Positions 24,176 to 31,412 of a DNA stretch of 44,608 bases are shown one piece after another. Below the pieces are notes generated by a model. That model saw nothing but the letters and a program-made list of their open reading frames with translations. It had not been told where the DNA came from and ran no database searches. A program made the translations under genes and the position numbers. Position 1 is the stretch's first letter, and the number at the start of each line of letters is the position of its first letter. Where the stretch lies: NCBI GenBank assembly GCA_023430565.1, contig JAEZAD010000020.1, forward strand, positions 1 through 44,608, in the 5' to 3' direction. Origin of the DNA: Verrucomicrobiota bacterium (GTDB lineage: Bacteria > Verrucomicrobiota > Verrucomicrobiia > Opitutales > Opitutaceae).

Positions 24176-25141
24176 ATGCCTGCGCTCGCCGTCGATGCTC
24201 CCTTTTCCGTCACGCCAGGTGCATCGCCCGAATCGATCGTCCGCGCCCGCGGCGTCACCAAACGCTTCGGCGACTTCGCCGCGCTCCAGTCACTCGACTT
24301 CGAGGTCCGTCGCGGCGAATGCGTCGGCCTCATCGGCCCCAACGGCGCCGGCAAATCCACCTTCATCGGCTGCCTCTACGGCGTCATCGAGCGCACCGCC
24401 GGCCAGCTCGAGGTCTTTAATCTCGATCCCGCGCGCGACGCCCGCGCCATCAAACAACGCCTCGGCGTCGTCCCCCAGGAGAACGCCCTCGACGAGGAAC
24501 TCACCGTCGTCGAAAACCTCCGCCTCTACGCGCGCTTCGTCGGACTCGACCGCGCCCGCGCCACGCCCCGCATCGACGAGCTGCTCGCGCACATGTCGCT
24601 CGACCACAAACGCGACGCGATGATCAAGACGCTCTCCGGCGGCATGAAACGCCGCCTCGCCTTCGTCCGCGCCCTCCTCGCCGACCCCGAGCTCCTCATC
24701 CTCGACGAGCCCACCACGGGCCTCGACCCCGCCGTCCGCCATCTCCTCTGGGAAAAAGTCCTCTCGTTCCGCCACGCCGGCAAAACCGTCCTCGTCACCA
24801 CGCACTACATGCACGAGGCCGAAATCCTCTGCGACCGCATTGCCATCCTCAACCGCGGCGCCGTCGTCGCCACCGGCGCCCCGCGCGAGCTCATCGCCCG
24901 CGAAACACCCGGCTTCGTCGCCATCTTCGAACAGGAACACGAATCCGTCCTCCGCCCCCACGTCGCGAAAACCTGGATACCGTTCCGCCAGGGCCGCCAA
25001 TGCTGCGTGCGCGCGCCTTCGATCGACGATCTCGTTTCCCTTCAGCACGCCGCCGGCGTGACCGCGCTCCAGCTCCGCCCCGCCAACCTCGAAGACGTCT
25101 ACCTCAAACTCACCGGCCAGGAGCTCGACGACGATGAGTGA
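24176..25141 (+). CDS. ABC transporter ATP-binding protein (NodI-like)
   Basis: This is a 321-residue ATPase. The core from about residue 20 has Walker A GPNGAGKST, Q-loop VVPQENALDEELTVVENL, signature LSGGMKRRLAFVRALL, Walker B LLILDEPTTGLD and switch His in VLVTTHYMHEAEIL. The C-terminal extension of about 70 residues is as in NodI-type exporters. The ATG at 24176 is chosen because sequence upstream is Pro/Ser-rich and includes the terminator region. It overlaps the permease gene by 8 bases (the ATG lies inside the GAT-GAG-TGA end). Substrate unknown; NodI homologues outside rhizobia export diverse compounds. Confidence 0.93.
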   Translation: MPALAVDAPFSVTPGASPESIVRARGVTKRFGDFAALQSLDFEVRRGECVGLIGPNGAGKSTFIGCLYGVIERTAGQLEVFNLDPARDARAIKQRLGVVPQENALDEELTVVENLRLYARFVGLDRARATPRIDELLAHMSLDHKRDAMIKTLSGGMKRRLAFVRALLADPELLILDEPTTGLDPAVRHLLWEKVLSFRHAGKTVLVTTHYMHEAEILCDRIAILNRGAVVATGAPRELIARETPGFVAIFEQEHESVLRPHVAKTWIPFRQGRQCCVRAPSIDDLVSLQHAAGVTALQLRPANLEDVYLKLTGQELDDDE

Positions 25142-25910
25142 AATTCTGATTTCCCTTCGGCTCGGCTGGCACGTCGTCGTTCGCAACTGGACGGTCTACA
25201 AGAAGGATTTCGTCGCCAACATCTCGCCCACGCTCGCCGATCCCGCGCTCCTTCTCACCTCCCTCGGCATGGGACTCTCGCCGTTCATCGGCGACATCCA
25301 CGGCCTCTCCTATGCCCAATACCTCGCGCCCGGCATGGTCGCCACCACCGCGCTTTTCTCCGCGTTCTTCGACAGCAGCTACGGCTTCTACGTGCGCATG
25401 ACGTTCGAATCGATTTTCAAGGCCATGCTCACGACGCCCATCGGCGTCCGCGAAGTCGTCATCGGCGAATTTCTCTGGAGCGCCATCCGCGCCGGCCTGA
25501 TGGGCGCATGCGTCGGACTCGTCCTCGGGGTCATGGGCCTGCTGCCCAACCCCTGGGCGATGCTCGCCTTCCCCGTGATCGCCGGAACGCTCGCCATCCC
25601 CTGCGCCGCCATCGGCCTTCTCGCCGCCGGCTTCGTGCGCAACATGAACCAGTTTCAAACCGTCTACTCATTCCTCATCGCGCCCATCTTCTATCTGTCC
25701 GCGGTCTTCTTCCCCCTCGATGACCGCCCGCTCCTCGGCACGATCGTCAACATCTCTCCTTTCTACCACGGCGTCCGCCTCGCGCAGATGACTGCTTGGG
25801 GCCGCGGCACCCCCGCCGAATTCGCCCTCCACGCCGCCGCCCTCGCCTTCTTCGCCCTCGTCCTCGGCCTCTGGGCCTCCCGCCGCATCCGCCGCAAACT
25901 CATCTCCTAA
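25134..25910 (+). CDS. ABC-2 type permease (NodJ-like)
   Basis: This is a 258-residue protein with six predicted membrane segments, among them MVATTALFSAFFDSSYGFYV, AIRAGLMGACVGLVLGVMGL, LAFPVIAGTLAIPCAAIGLL, FLIAPIFYLSAVFFPLD and ALAFFALVLGLWASRR. The N-terminal amphipathic region (SLRLGWHVVVRNWTVYKKDF) and the motif YLAPGMVATT are typical of ABC2_membrane/NodJ permeases. It forms the membrane half of the exporter with the overlapping ATPase gene. No terminator follows at once; a spacer with two long palindromes comes next. Confidence 0.93.
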   Translation: MSEILISLRLGWHVVVRNWTVYKKDFVANISPTLADPALLLTSLGMGLSPFIGDIHGLSYAQYLAPGMVATTALFSAFFDSSYGFYVRMTFESIFKAMLTTPIGVREVVIGEFLWSAIRAGLMGACVGLVLGVMGLLPNPWAMLAFPVIAGTLAIPCAAIGLLAAGFVRNMNQFQTVYSFLIAPIFYLSAVFFPLDDRPLLGTIVNISPFYHGVRLAQMTAWGRGTPAEFALHAAALAFFALVLGLWASRRIRRKLIS

Positions 25911-25949
25911 CCCCCACCCCGCCCGCCTCACGTCCCCGCCAGCCCACAT

Positions 25950-25968
25950 TGTCACTTAATAAGTGACA
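25950..25968. promoter_or_regulatory. 19-base palindrome, site 1 of a pair before proA
   Basis: TGTCACTTA, one central A and TAAGTGACA form a perfect 9-1-9 palindrome, in the middle of very GC-rich DNA. The left flank ACAT is shared with site 2. Centre-to-centre distance to site 2 is 77 bases. Confidence 0.65.
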
Positions 25969-26024
25969 TTCCCCCGTCCCCACCCCGCGCCTCCTCTGGA
26001 AAACCGTCCGACTCCCCCACTCAC

Positions 26025-26047
26025 ATTGTCACTTATTAAGTGACAAT
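26025..26047. promoter_or_regulatory. 23-base palindrome, site 2 of a pair before proA
   Basis: ATTGTCACTTA, one central T and TAAGTGACAAT form a perfect 11-1-11 palindrome. It ends 83 bases before the proA start. The core is the same as site 1. A pair of such sites suggests a dimeric repressor with looping, or a dispersed palindromic repeat. Confidence 0.65.
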
Positions 26048-26082
26048 CTGCGGTCCCGCCGCCCGCTGCCGCCGATGATTCT

Positions 26083-26112
26083 TTTCGTGTCTTTCGTCGG
26101 TTTCGTGGTTTC
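26083..26112 (+). repeat. tandem TTTCGTGNN nonamers before proA
   Basis: TTTCGTGTC (26083-26091), TTTCGTCGG (26092-26100) and TTTCGTGGT (26101-26109), followed by TTC, form a short tandem array with a 9-base step. It ends 18 bases before the proA start codon. It is one of several word-like tandem repeats in spacers of this window. Confidence 0.55.
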
Positions 26113-26130
26113 TTCCCCGTTCCACGTCCC

Positions 26131-27408
26131 ATGTCCGCCGATCTCGACCAGCTCGTCACGTCCCTCGCCCAACGCGCCCGCGCCGCGTCCTTCTCGCTCG
26201 CGATCGCACCTTCATCCGCGAAAAACGCCGCCCTCACCGACCTCGCCGACCGACTGACCCGCTCCACCGATTCCCTCCTCGCCGCCAACCAGCGCGATCT
26301 CGCCGCTGCAAAAGAAAACAACCTCTCCTCCGCGCAAGTCGACCGCCTCACGCTCACACCCGCCCGCCTCGCTCAACTCGCCGACAGCGTCCGCGAAGTC
26401 GCCGAGCTCCCCGATCCCGTCGGCGAACTCCTCGATGAAACCACCCGCCCCAACGGCCTCGTTCTCCGCAAACTCCGCGTCCCCATCGGCGTCATCGGCA
26501 TCGTCTACGAAGCCCGCCCCAACGTCACCATCGACTGCGCTGTCCTCTGCCTGAAAAGCGGCAACGCCGCCATCCTCCGCGGTGGCAAGGAGTGCTTCCA
26601 CACCAACACCGCCCTCGCCGCGCTCATCTCCGAATCCCTCGCCGCCGCCGCGCTCCCCGCCGACGCCGTCCAGCTCATCCCCACCACCGATCGCGCCGCG
26701 CTCACCACCCTGCTGAAACTCGACACGCTCGTTCACTGCATCATCCCGCGCGGCGGCGAAGGCCTCATCCGCTTCGTCACGGACCACAGCACCATTCCCG
26801 TCATCAAGCATTTCAAGGGCGTCTGCTTCGTCTACGTCGACCGCGCCGCCGATCTTGCGATGGCCGAAAAAATCATCGTCAACGCCAAGACCCAGCGCCC
26901 CGGCGTCTGCAACGCCGCCGAACAACTCCTCGTCCATCGCGCCGCCGCCGAGTCCTTCCTCCCCGCCGCCGCCCGCGCCCTCATCGCCGCGAAAAACGTC
27001 GAGCTCCGCTGCGACGCCGCCAGCGCCGCCATCCTCGCGCGTCACCAAATTCCGCATACGCCCGCCGCCGCCGCCGACTACACCGCCGAGTTCCTCGACT
27101 ACATCCTCGCCGTCCGCGTCGTCGATTCCCTCGACGACGCCATCGCCACGATCAACCGCGACAGCTCCGGCCACAGCGACGCCATCGTCACCGGCGACGC
27201 CGCCACCGCCCAAAAATTCCTCGCCGCCGTCGACAGCGCCGCCGTCATGTGGAACGCCAGCACTCGTTTCAACGACGGCTTCGAATTCGGTCTCGGCGCC
27301 GAGATTGGCATCAGCACCGACCGCCTCCACGCCCGCGGTCCGATGGGCCTCCGCGAACTCTGCAGTTACAAATGGCTCGTCACCGGCACCGGCCAGATTC
27401 GCACCTGA
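26131..27408 (+). CDS. proA: gamma-glutamyl phosphate reductase ProA
   Basis: This is a 425-residue NADPH-dependent enzyme of the aldehyde dehydrogenase fold, reducing glutamyl 5-phosphate to the semialdehyde in proline synthesis. It has GVIGIVYEARPNVTIDCAVL, CLKSGNAAILRGGKE, the catalytic Cys260 in KTQRPGVCNAAEQLL, DSSGHSDAIVTGD, and the end WNASTRFNDGFEFGLGAEIG followed by ISTDRLHARGPMGL, all diagnostic of ProA. The length is normal. No proB is visible nearby, so the pathway is not clustered here. Two long palindromes and a nonamer repeat precede the gene, and a GAAACGC repeat pair follows it. Confidence 0.97.
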   Translation: MSADLDQLVTSLAQRARAASFSLAIAPSSAKNAALTDLADRLTRSTDSLLAANQRDLAAAKENNLSSAQVDRLTLTPARLAQLADSVREVAELPDPVGELLDETTRPNGLVLRKLRVPIGVIGIVYEARPNVTIDCAVLCLKSGNAAILRGGKECFHTNTALAALISESLAAAALPADAVQLIPTTDRAALTTLLKLDTLVHCIIPRGGEGLIRFVTDHSTIPVIKHFKGVCFVYVDRAADLAMAEKIIVNAKTQRPGVCNAAEQLLVHRAAAESFLPAAARALIAAKNVELRCDAASAAILARHQIPHTPAAAADYTAEFLDYILAVRVVDSLDDAIATINRDSSGHSDAIVTGDAATAQKFLAAVDSAAVMWNASTRFNDGFEFGLGAEIGISTDRLHARGPMGLRELCSYKWLVTGTGQIRT

Positions 27409-27426
27409 CCGCACCCTCTCAATGGC

Positions 27427-27480
27427 GGAACGCGTGAGCGTTTCATCCCGGCTTCCGTCGCGAAACGCGTGAGCGTTTCG
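27427..27480. repeat. two copies of the GAAACGCGTGAGCGTTTC hairpin repeat
   Basis: The second copy (27461-27480) is CGAAACGC-GTGA-GCGTTTCG, a perfect 8-4-8 inverted repeat. The first (27427-27444) differs by one base in the left arm. They are about 34 bases apart and lie 19 to 72 bases after the proA stop codon. They could be stabilising hairpins or a dispersed repeat; no T-run follows. Confidence 0.65.
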
Positions 27481-27651
27481 CCCCCACTCCGCAATTGAGC
27501 TTTCCCCGCCCGGTCGACACGCTCCCGTCCGTCGCCGCCTCGTTCGCTCGAATCAGGCTCCTCGCAACTGCATGAAAATCAGCGCCACCGGAGCTCTTTT
27601 ACCGCCCCGGTTGCGCGGAACCTCGACACCCGTTCACTGACACAACCGGCC

Positions 27652-28287
27652 ATGGCACGCTTCGCTCGCATCCCCCTCGCGTTCATTCTGCTCGCGGCGC
27701 TCCCCGCGGTGCTCGCCGAAGACGCACCGCCCGCCGCCGCTCCCGAAATTTCCGACACTCCCGCGCCTGCCGCGTCCCCCGCGCCCTCGGCCACACCACG
27801 CCGCGACCGGCCCATTTCCGACAACCTCGCCGCCCAGCTCGCAGCCAGCATGCCGAAATATAATCCTCCGCCGAAGCCGAAACCCGAAGACGATGACGTC
27901 GACCTCCGCGAAATCGACAAACCCCGCAACACCATCGTCCGCCTCCCCAAAATGGTCGTGCAGGGCGATCGCCCGCCCGTGTTTCGCGAGCGCGACATCT
28001 ACACCCGCAGCGGCCTCGCCGAGCTCGCCATGCGCCGCTACCTCACGCCCACCCACCGCCTGCTGAACAGCTTCTACATCCCCTTTCTCACCGGCTCGCC
28101 CGAGCAATACGCCATGGCCCGCTACGCCGAAGAAGAACGCCTCGCCAACATGTCCGACCTGAACGACACCGCAGACACCATCGGCCGGACCGACCCGCGC
28201 GAGGGTTCCTACATCCGCCGGCTCACGGGCGAAACCTACATGCGCTCCGGCGACGTCGGCGACTACCGGATGGACAACGACCGCTAG
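27652..28287 (+). CDS. secreted protein of an unrecognised family, paralogue 1
   Basis: This is a 211-residue protein with a clear signal peptide (MARFARIPLAFILLAALPAV, cleavage about at LAEDA). An Ala/Pro linker leads to PISDNLAAQLAASMPKYNPP and then a conserved core: NTIVRLPKMVVQGDRPPVFR followed by ERDIYTRSGLAELAMRRYL. A C-terminal helical region follows with EQYAMARYAEEERLANMSDL. The next gene encodes a shorter relative with the same core (IVRLPRYEVRERPLPRFRER and DLLTPSGRLALVRKRH). I do not recognise the family; both should be periplasmic or surface-exposed. It is 243 bases after proA. Confidence 0.75.
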   Translation: MARFARIPLAFILLAALPAVLAEDAPPAAAPEISDTPAPAASPAPSATPRRDRPISDNLAAQLAASMPKYNPPPKPKPEDDDVDLREIDKPRNTIVRLPKMVVQGDRPPVFRERDIYTRSGLAELAMRRYLTPTHRLLNSFYIPFLTGSPEQYAMARYAEEERLANMSDLNDTADTIGRTDPREGSYIRRLTGETYMRSGDVGDYRMDNDR

Positions 28288-28327
28288 TCGTCACGCCGCA
28301 CCGCCGCCTTTCACCCCCACACATAAC

Positions 28328-28852
28328 ATGAAAGGCCGCATTTTCCCCGTATTCCTCGTCGCGGGCGCCTTGTTCGCCTCCGCCGCCGATTCCGTCGACT
28401 CCACCGCCCCCCGCACCGTTTCACCGCAAACCGCCGAGCGCCTCAAAGCCGACCTCCCGCGCTACACGCCGCCGCCCGCTCCTGCCCCCACCGTGCCGGC
28501 ACCGCTCGCTTCGCCCAACTCCGTCGCGTCTCGAGATTCTGGAGACACCTCCGCGCCGGGCGACGACATCGTTCGGCTGCCCCGTTACGAAGTGCGCGAA
28601 CGCCCCCTCCCGCGTTTCCGCGAACGCGATCTCCTCACGCCCTCCGGCCGTCTCGCCCTCGTCCGGAAACGTCACCCCGGCCTGAAACTCGGCCCCCTCT
28701 CGCGCCTCAACTTCCGCCGCGGCCTCGAGATGCTCGCCGAGGAACAGCAGGTCGAACGCAACCGCGAAATGTTCGACCTTGTCGACTTCCAGCGCTTCGT
28801 CGCCGCCACCCGCGCCCGCCCCGCCACCCCGACCCGCGTCGCCGCCGAGTAG
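28328..28852 (+). CDS. secreted protein of an unrecognised family, paralogue 2
   Basis: This is a 174-residue protein with a signal peptide (MKGRIFPVFLVAGALFASAA). Then come the shared blocks ERLKADLPRYTPPPAPAPT and DDIVRLPRYEVRERPLPRFR followed by ERDLLTPSGRLALVRKRHPG, and a helical charged end (LEMLAEEQQVERNREMFDLV). The blocks align with those of the preceding protein in the same order, so the two are tandem paralogues that have diverged strongly outside the core. It starts 40 bases after the first and is convergent with the small gene at 28919. Function is unknown. Confidence 0.75.
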   Translation: MKGRIFPVFLVAGALFASAADSVDSTAPRTVSPQTAERLKADLPRYTPPPAPAPTVPAPLASPNSVASRDSGDTSAPGDDIVRLPRYEVRERPLPRFRERDLLTPSGRLALVRKRHPGLKLGPLSRLNFRRGLEMLAEEQQVERNREMFDLVDFQRFVAATRARPATPTRVAAE

Positions 28853-28918
28853 CCCGCCAACTTGCAGGCACTCCGCAGGCCGCGAGCTCGCTCGCGCTTC
28901 CCTTCCTTCGCGCGCGCT

Positions 28919-29236
28919 CTACCGCCGCCCCTCCGCCCTGTCGCCCAACAATTCCCGCGCAATCTGCTCCCATTCGTCCTTCAACGTCACATCGTCCGCC
29001 GGCCGCGTCCGCTTCGCCCGCGCATACCAATAACCCGCATTCGACGCGTCACCTTCCTTCCGGTGCAGATACGCATGCACCCACGAGCCCTCCGGGCTCG
29101 CATCTTCCTGCACGATCGTGTGCGCCCGCGTCCAGTCGCCCTTCGCATCGTGCCACAATCCCCGCAGCGCCGCGCTCGCTCCGGCCGGCGGTCCCGGATC
29201 CCGACTCACTGACTCCGCGAATTCCGCAAATGACAT
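28919..29236 (-). CDS. small hypothetical protein, divergent from birA
   Basis: This is a 105-residue soluble protein. The sequence SAALRGLWHDAKGDWTRAHT, then EGSWVHAYLHRKEGDASNAG and YWYARAKRTRP, has a regular helix pattern with conserved-looking Trp, His and Tyr, as in widespread small proteins sometimes described as TPR-like. The frame stays open far beyond the N-terminus through the antisense of birA, which is a shadow. The ATG at 29236 (MSFAEFAESV) has a purine-rich GTGGGG just upstream; the ATG at 29248 is an alternative. Function unknown. It is divergent from birA with only 42 bases between the two starts. Confidence 0.68.
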   Translation of the reverse strand: MSFAEFAESVSRDPGPPAGASAALRGLWHDAKGDWTRAHTIVQEDASPEGSWVHAYLHRKEGDASNAGYWYARAKRTRPADDVTLKDEWEQIARELLGDRAEGRR

Positions 29237-29278
29237 TTGCCCCACCATGCAGCGGCCCTTTGTAGTTTCAAGCGACCG

Positions 29279-30271
29279 ATGTCCGACACTGATCTCGTTA
29301 TTCTGCGCGAACTCCTGGCGCGCGAACCCGGCTTTCTTTCCGGCACCTCGCTCGCGGCCAAACTCGGCACCTCGCGCGTCGCGGTCTGGCTGCACATGGA
29401 AAAACTCCGCACCCAGGGCTTCACCTTCGAGGCCGCCCGCTCGCGGGGCTACCGCATCTCCCGCCGCCCCGATCAGCTTCATCTCACCCTCATCCGCGCC
29501 CTCCTGAAAGGCCGCCGTCGCGACCTCTCCATCTCGCTCCTCGACGAGGTCGACTCCACCAACGACGAAGCCGCCCGCCAGCTCGCCGCCGGCCGCGCCA
29601 CCCCTTTCATCATTCTCGCCCGCCGCCAGACCCGCGGCCGTGGCCGCCTTGGCCGCGCCTGGCACAGCGAGCCCAACGGCAACCTCTACGCCAGCTTCGC
29701 CTTCCGCCCCCGCGTCCCGCCCACGCGCATGGCCAACTTCACCCTCTGGATGGGCGTCAACCTCTGCGAACTCATCGCCAATTTCACCTCGCTCACCCCC
29801 GGCCTCAAATGGCCCAACGACATCCTCTTCGACGGTCGCAAAGCCGGCGGCATGCTCACCGAGGCCCGCGTCGACGCCGACCAGATCCGCGACCTCATCT
29901 TCGGACTCGGCCTCAACGTCAACGCCACCGCCGGCGACTGGCCCGGCGACCTCTCCCGCCGCGCCGTCTCCCTCGCCGAACAATCCTCCACGTCCCTCGA
30001 TCTCAATCGCCTCACCGCCGCCCTCATCGGCCGCGTCCTCCTCGCCTACGAGCAGTTCGCCGATAACGAACACGCCGCCGCCTTCCCCGACCTCTGGCAA
30101 AAATACGACGTCCTCCGCGGTCAACCCATCGCTCTCCTTCACGGCTCCGAACGCATCGCCGGCACCGCCATGGGCATCGACGACGACGGCTCGCTCCTCC
30201 TCCGCACCGCCTCCGGCAGCCTGCAACGCTTCCGCGCGGGTGACGTCACCATCGAGAAATCGCATGCCTGA
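29279..30271 (+). CDS. birA: biotin-protein ligase / biotin repressor BirA
   Basis: This is a 330-residue bifunctional protein. Residues 1-65 form a winged helix (LGTSRVAVWLHMEKLRTQGF, then TFEAARSRGYRI). The ligase domain has DEVDSTNDEA, the biotinyl-AMP loop RGRGRLGRAWHSEPNGNLYA, LKWPNDILFDGRKAGGMLTE, and IFGLGLNVN. A C-terminal SH3-like domain follows (ERIAGTAMGIDDDGSLLLRT). It attaches biotin to acetyl-CoA carboxylase BCCP and, through its N-terminus, may repress biotin genes. The ATG at 29279 is preferred to one 14 codons upstream that would collide with the divergent gene. A tiny frame and then the ABC cluster follow. Confidence 0.95.
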   Translation: MSDTDLVILRELLAREPGFLSGTSLAAKLGTSRVAVWLHMEKLRTQGFTFEAARSRGYRISRRPDQLHLTLIRALLKGRRRDLSISLLDEVDSTNDEAARQLAAGRATPFIILARRQTRGRGRLGRAWHSEPNGNLYASFAFRPRVPPTRMANFTLWMGVNLCELIANFTSLTPGLKWPNDILFDGRKAGGMLTEARVDADQIRDLIFGLGLNVNATAGDWPGDLSRRAVSLAEQSSTSLDLNRLTAALIGRVLLAYEQFADNEHAAAFPDLWQKYDVLRGQPIALLHGSERIAGTAMGIDDDGSLLLRTASGSLQRFRAGDVTIEKSHA

Positions 30272-30341
30272 AACGCCTCGATCCTCTTCTCCGGAGCCGC
30301 GCCACCCGCGCCGCGCTCTCCCGAGCCGGAAAGTCCGCTGA
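30264..30341 (+). CDS. 25-codon reading frame filling the birA-ABC gap
   Basis: ATG at 30264 lies inside the end of birA (ATGCCTGA). The frame runs 25 codons (MPETPRSSSPEPRHPRRALP, then SRKVR) and its TGA is directly followed by the ATG of the ABC gene (TGAATG). It is rich in Arg, Pro and Ser and has no recognised motif. The exact fit suggests a coupling or leader peptide, but a chance open frame is quite possible in DNA of this composition. Confidence 0.25.
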   Translation: MPETPRSSSPEPRHPRRALPSRKVR

Positions 30342-31328
30342 ATGTCCGACGTCCCCGCCATCGAAGTCTCGCACCTCGTCAAGACCTACGCCGGCACCGC
30401 CGCGGTCAACGACGTCTCCTTCACCGTCGCCCGCGGCGAAATCCTCGGCTTCCTCGGCCCCAACGGCGCCGGCAAGTCCACCACCATGCGCATCCTCACC
30501 GGCTACCTGCCCGCGACCTCCGGCACCGTCCGCGTCTGCGGCGTGCCCGTCGCCTCGCAGCCCGGCGAGGTCAAGAAGCGCATCGGCTACATGCCCGAGA
30601 ACAACCCGCTGCCCGAGGACATGCGCGTATCCGAATATTTATACCTGCGCGGCCGGCTGAAGGAGGTTCCTCGTCGCAAACTTGGTCCGCGCATCGACGA
30701 GGTGCTCGAGCTCTGCGACCTGAAACGCGTCCGCCACAAAATCATCGGCAAACTTTCCAAAGGCTACCGCCAGCGCGTCGGCATCGCGGAGGCGGTTCTC
30801 GCCGAGCCGCCCGTCATCATCATGGACGAGCCCACCATCGGCCTCGATCCGCACCAGATTCTCATCGTCCGCGATCTCATCGCCTCCCTGCGCGGCCGCA
30901 TGACCGTCATCATCTCGTCGCACATCCTGCCGGAAATCGAGATGACCTGCGACCGCGTCCTCATCATCAACCAGGGCCGCGTCGTCGCCCAGGGCACGCC
31001 GTCCGACCTCCGTCGCGAAGTGCTCGGCCACTCCACTTACCAGCTCGAAATCGCCGGCGACGCCGCCGCCCTCCCCGTCACCCTCGCCACCGTCGACCCC
31101 ACGTTGAAAATTTCGTCCGAGTCCGAACCCGACGCCGGCGGTTTCCGCCGCCTCACCCTCTCCACCGAACGCGACGACGAACTCGGCGAGCCGCTCCTCC
31201 ACGCCCTCACCGCCCAACACTTCCGCATCCGCAGTCTCAATCGCGCCCACTCCACCCTCGAAGATGTCTTCCTCGCCGCCACCCGCCGCAGCTGGGACGT
31301 TCGCTCCGACGACCTCCGCCGCAAATAA
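30342..31328 (+). CDS. ABC ATPase of Gld-like module (GldA-like)
   Basis: This is a 328-residue ATPase. It has Walker A GPNGAGKSTT, Q-loop YMPENNPLPEDMRVSEYL, signature LSKGYRQRVGIAEAVL, Walker B VIIMDEPTIGLD and switch His in VIISSHILPEIE. The 'SKGYRQR' signature and 'YMPENNPLP' loop are characteristic of the GldA/NosF-like group that works with GldF-type permeases and GldG-type auxiliary proteins, exactly the two genes that follow. A C-terminal domain of about 100 residues follows the core. In Bacteroidota the GldAFG set is needed for gliding; in other phyla the role is unknown. Confidence 0.92.
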   Translation: MSDVPAIEVSHLVKTYAGTAAVNDVSFTVARGEILGFLGPNGAGKSTTMRILTGYLPATSGTVRVCGVPVASQPGEVKKRIGYMPENNPLPEDMRVSEYLYLRGRLKEVPRRKLGPRIDEVLELCDLKRVRHKIIGKLSKGYRQRVGIAEAVLAEPPVIIMDEPTIGLDPHQILIVRDLIASLRGRMTVIISSHILPEIEMTCDRVLIINQGRVVAQGTPSDLRREVLGHSTYQLEIAGDAAALPVTLATVDPTLKISSESEPDAGGFRRLTLSTERDDELGEPLLHALTAQHFRIRSLNRAHSTLEDVFLAATRRSWDVRSDDLRRK

Positions 31329-31351
31329 ACCCGATCGTTTCCCACTCCCTT

Positions 31352-31378
31352 TCATTCTGAGCGAAGCGAAGAATCCAC
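31352..31378 (+). repeat. dispersed element TCATTCTGAGCGAAGC..., copy identical to 15315
   Basis: The 27 bases here match 15315-15341 exactly. The element lies in the 84-base gap between the GldA-like and GldF-like genes, in the same orientation as the operon. Confidence 0.8.
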
Positions 31379-31412
31379 GTATGCATCCGCCCTCCACTCC
31401 CGCCCGCTCCGA

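Noticed and set aside
24176..25910. Nodulation-factor export (nodIJ)
   Set aside because: No other nod genes are present, and NodI/NodJ-like ABC pairs are common in non-symbiotic bacteria, so only the family likeness is stated.
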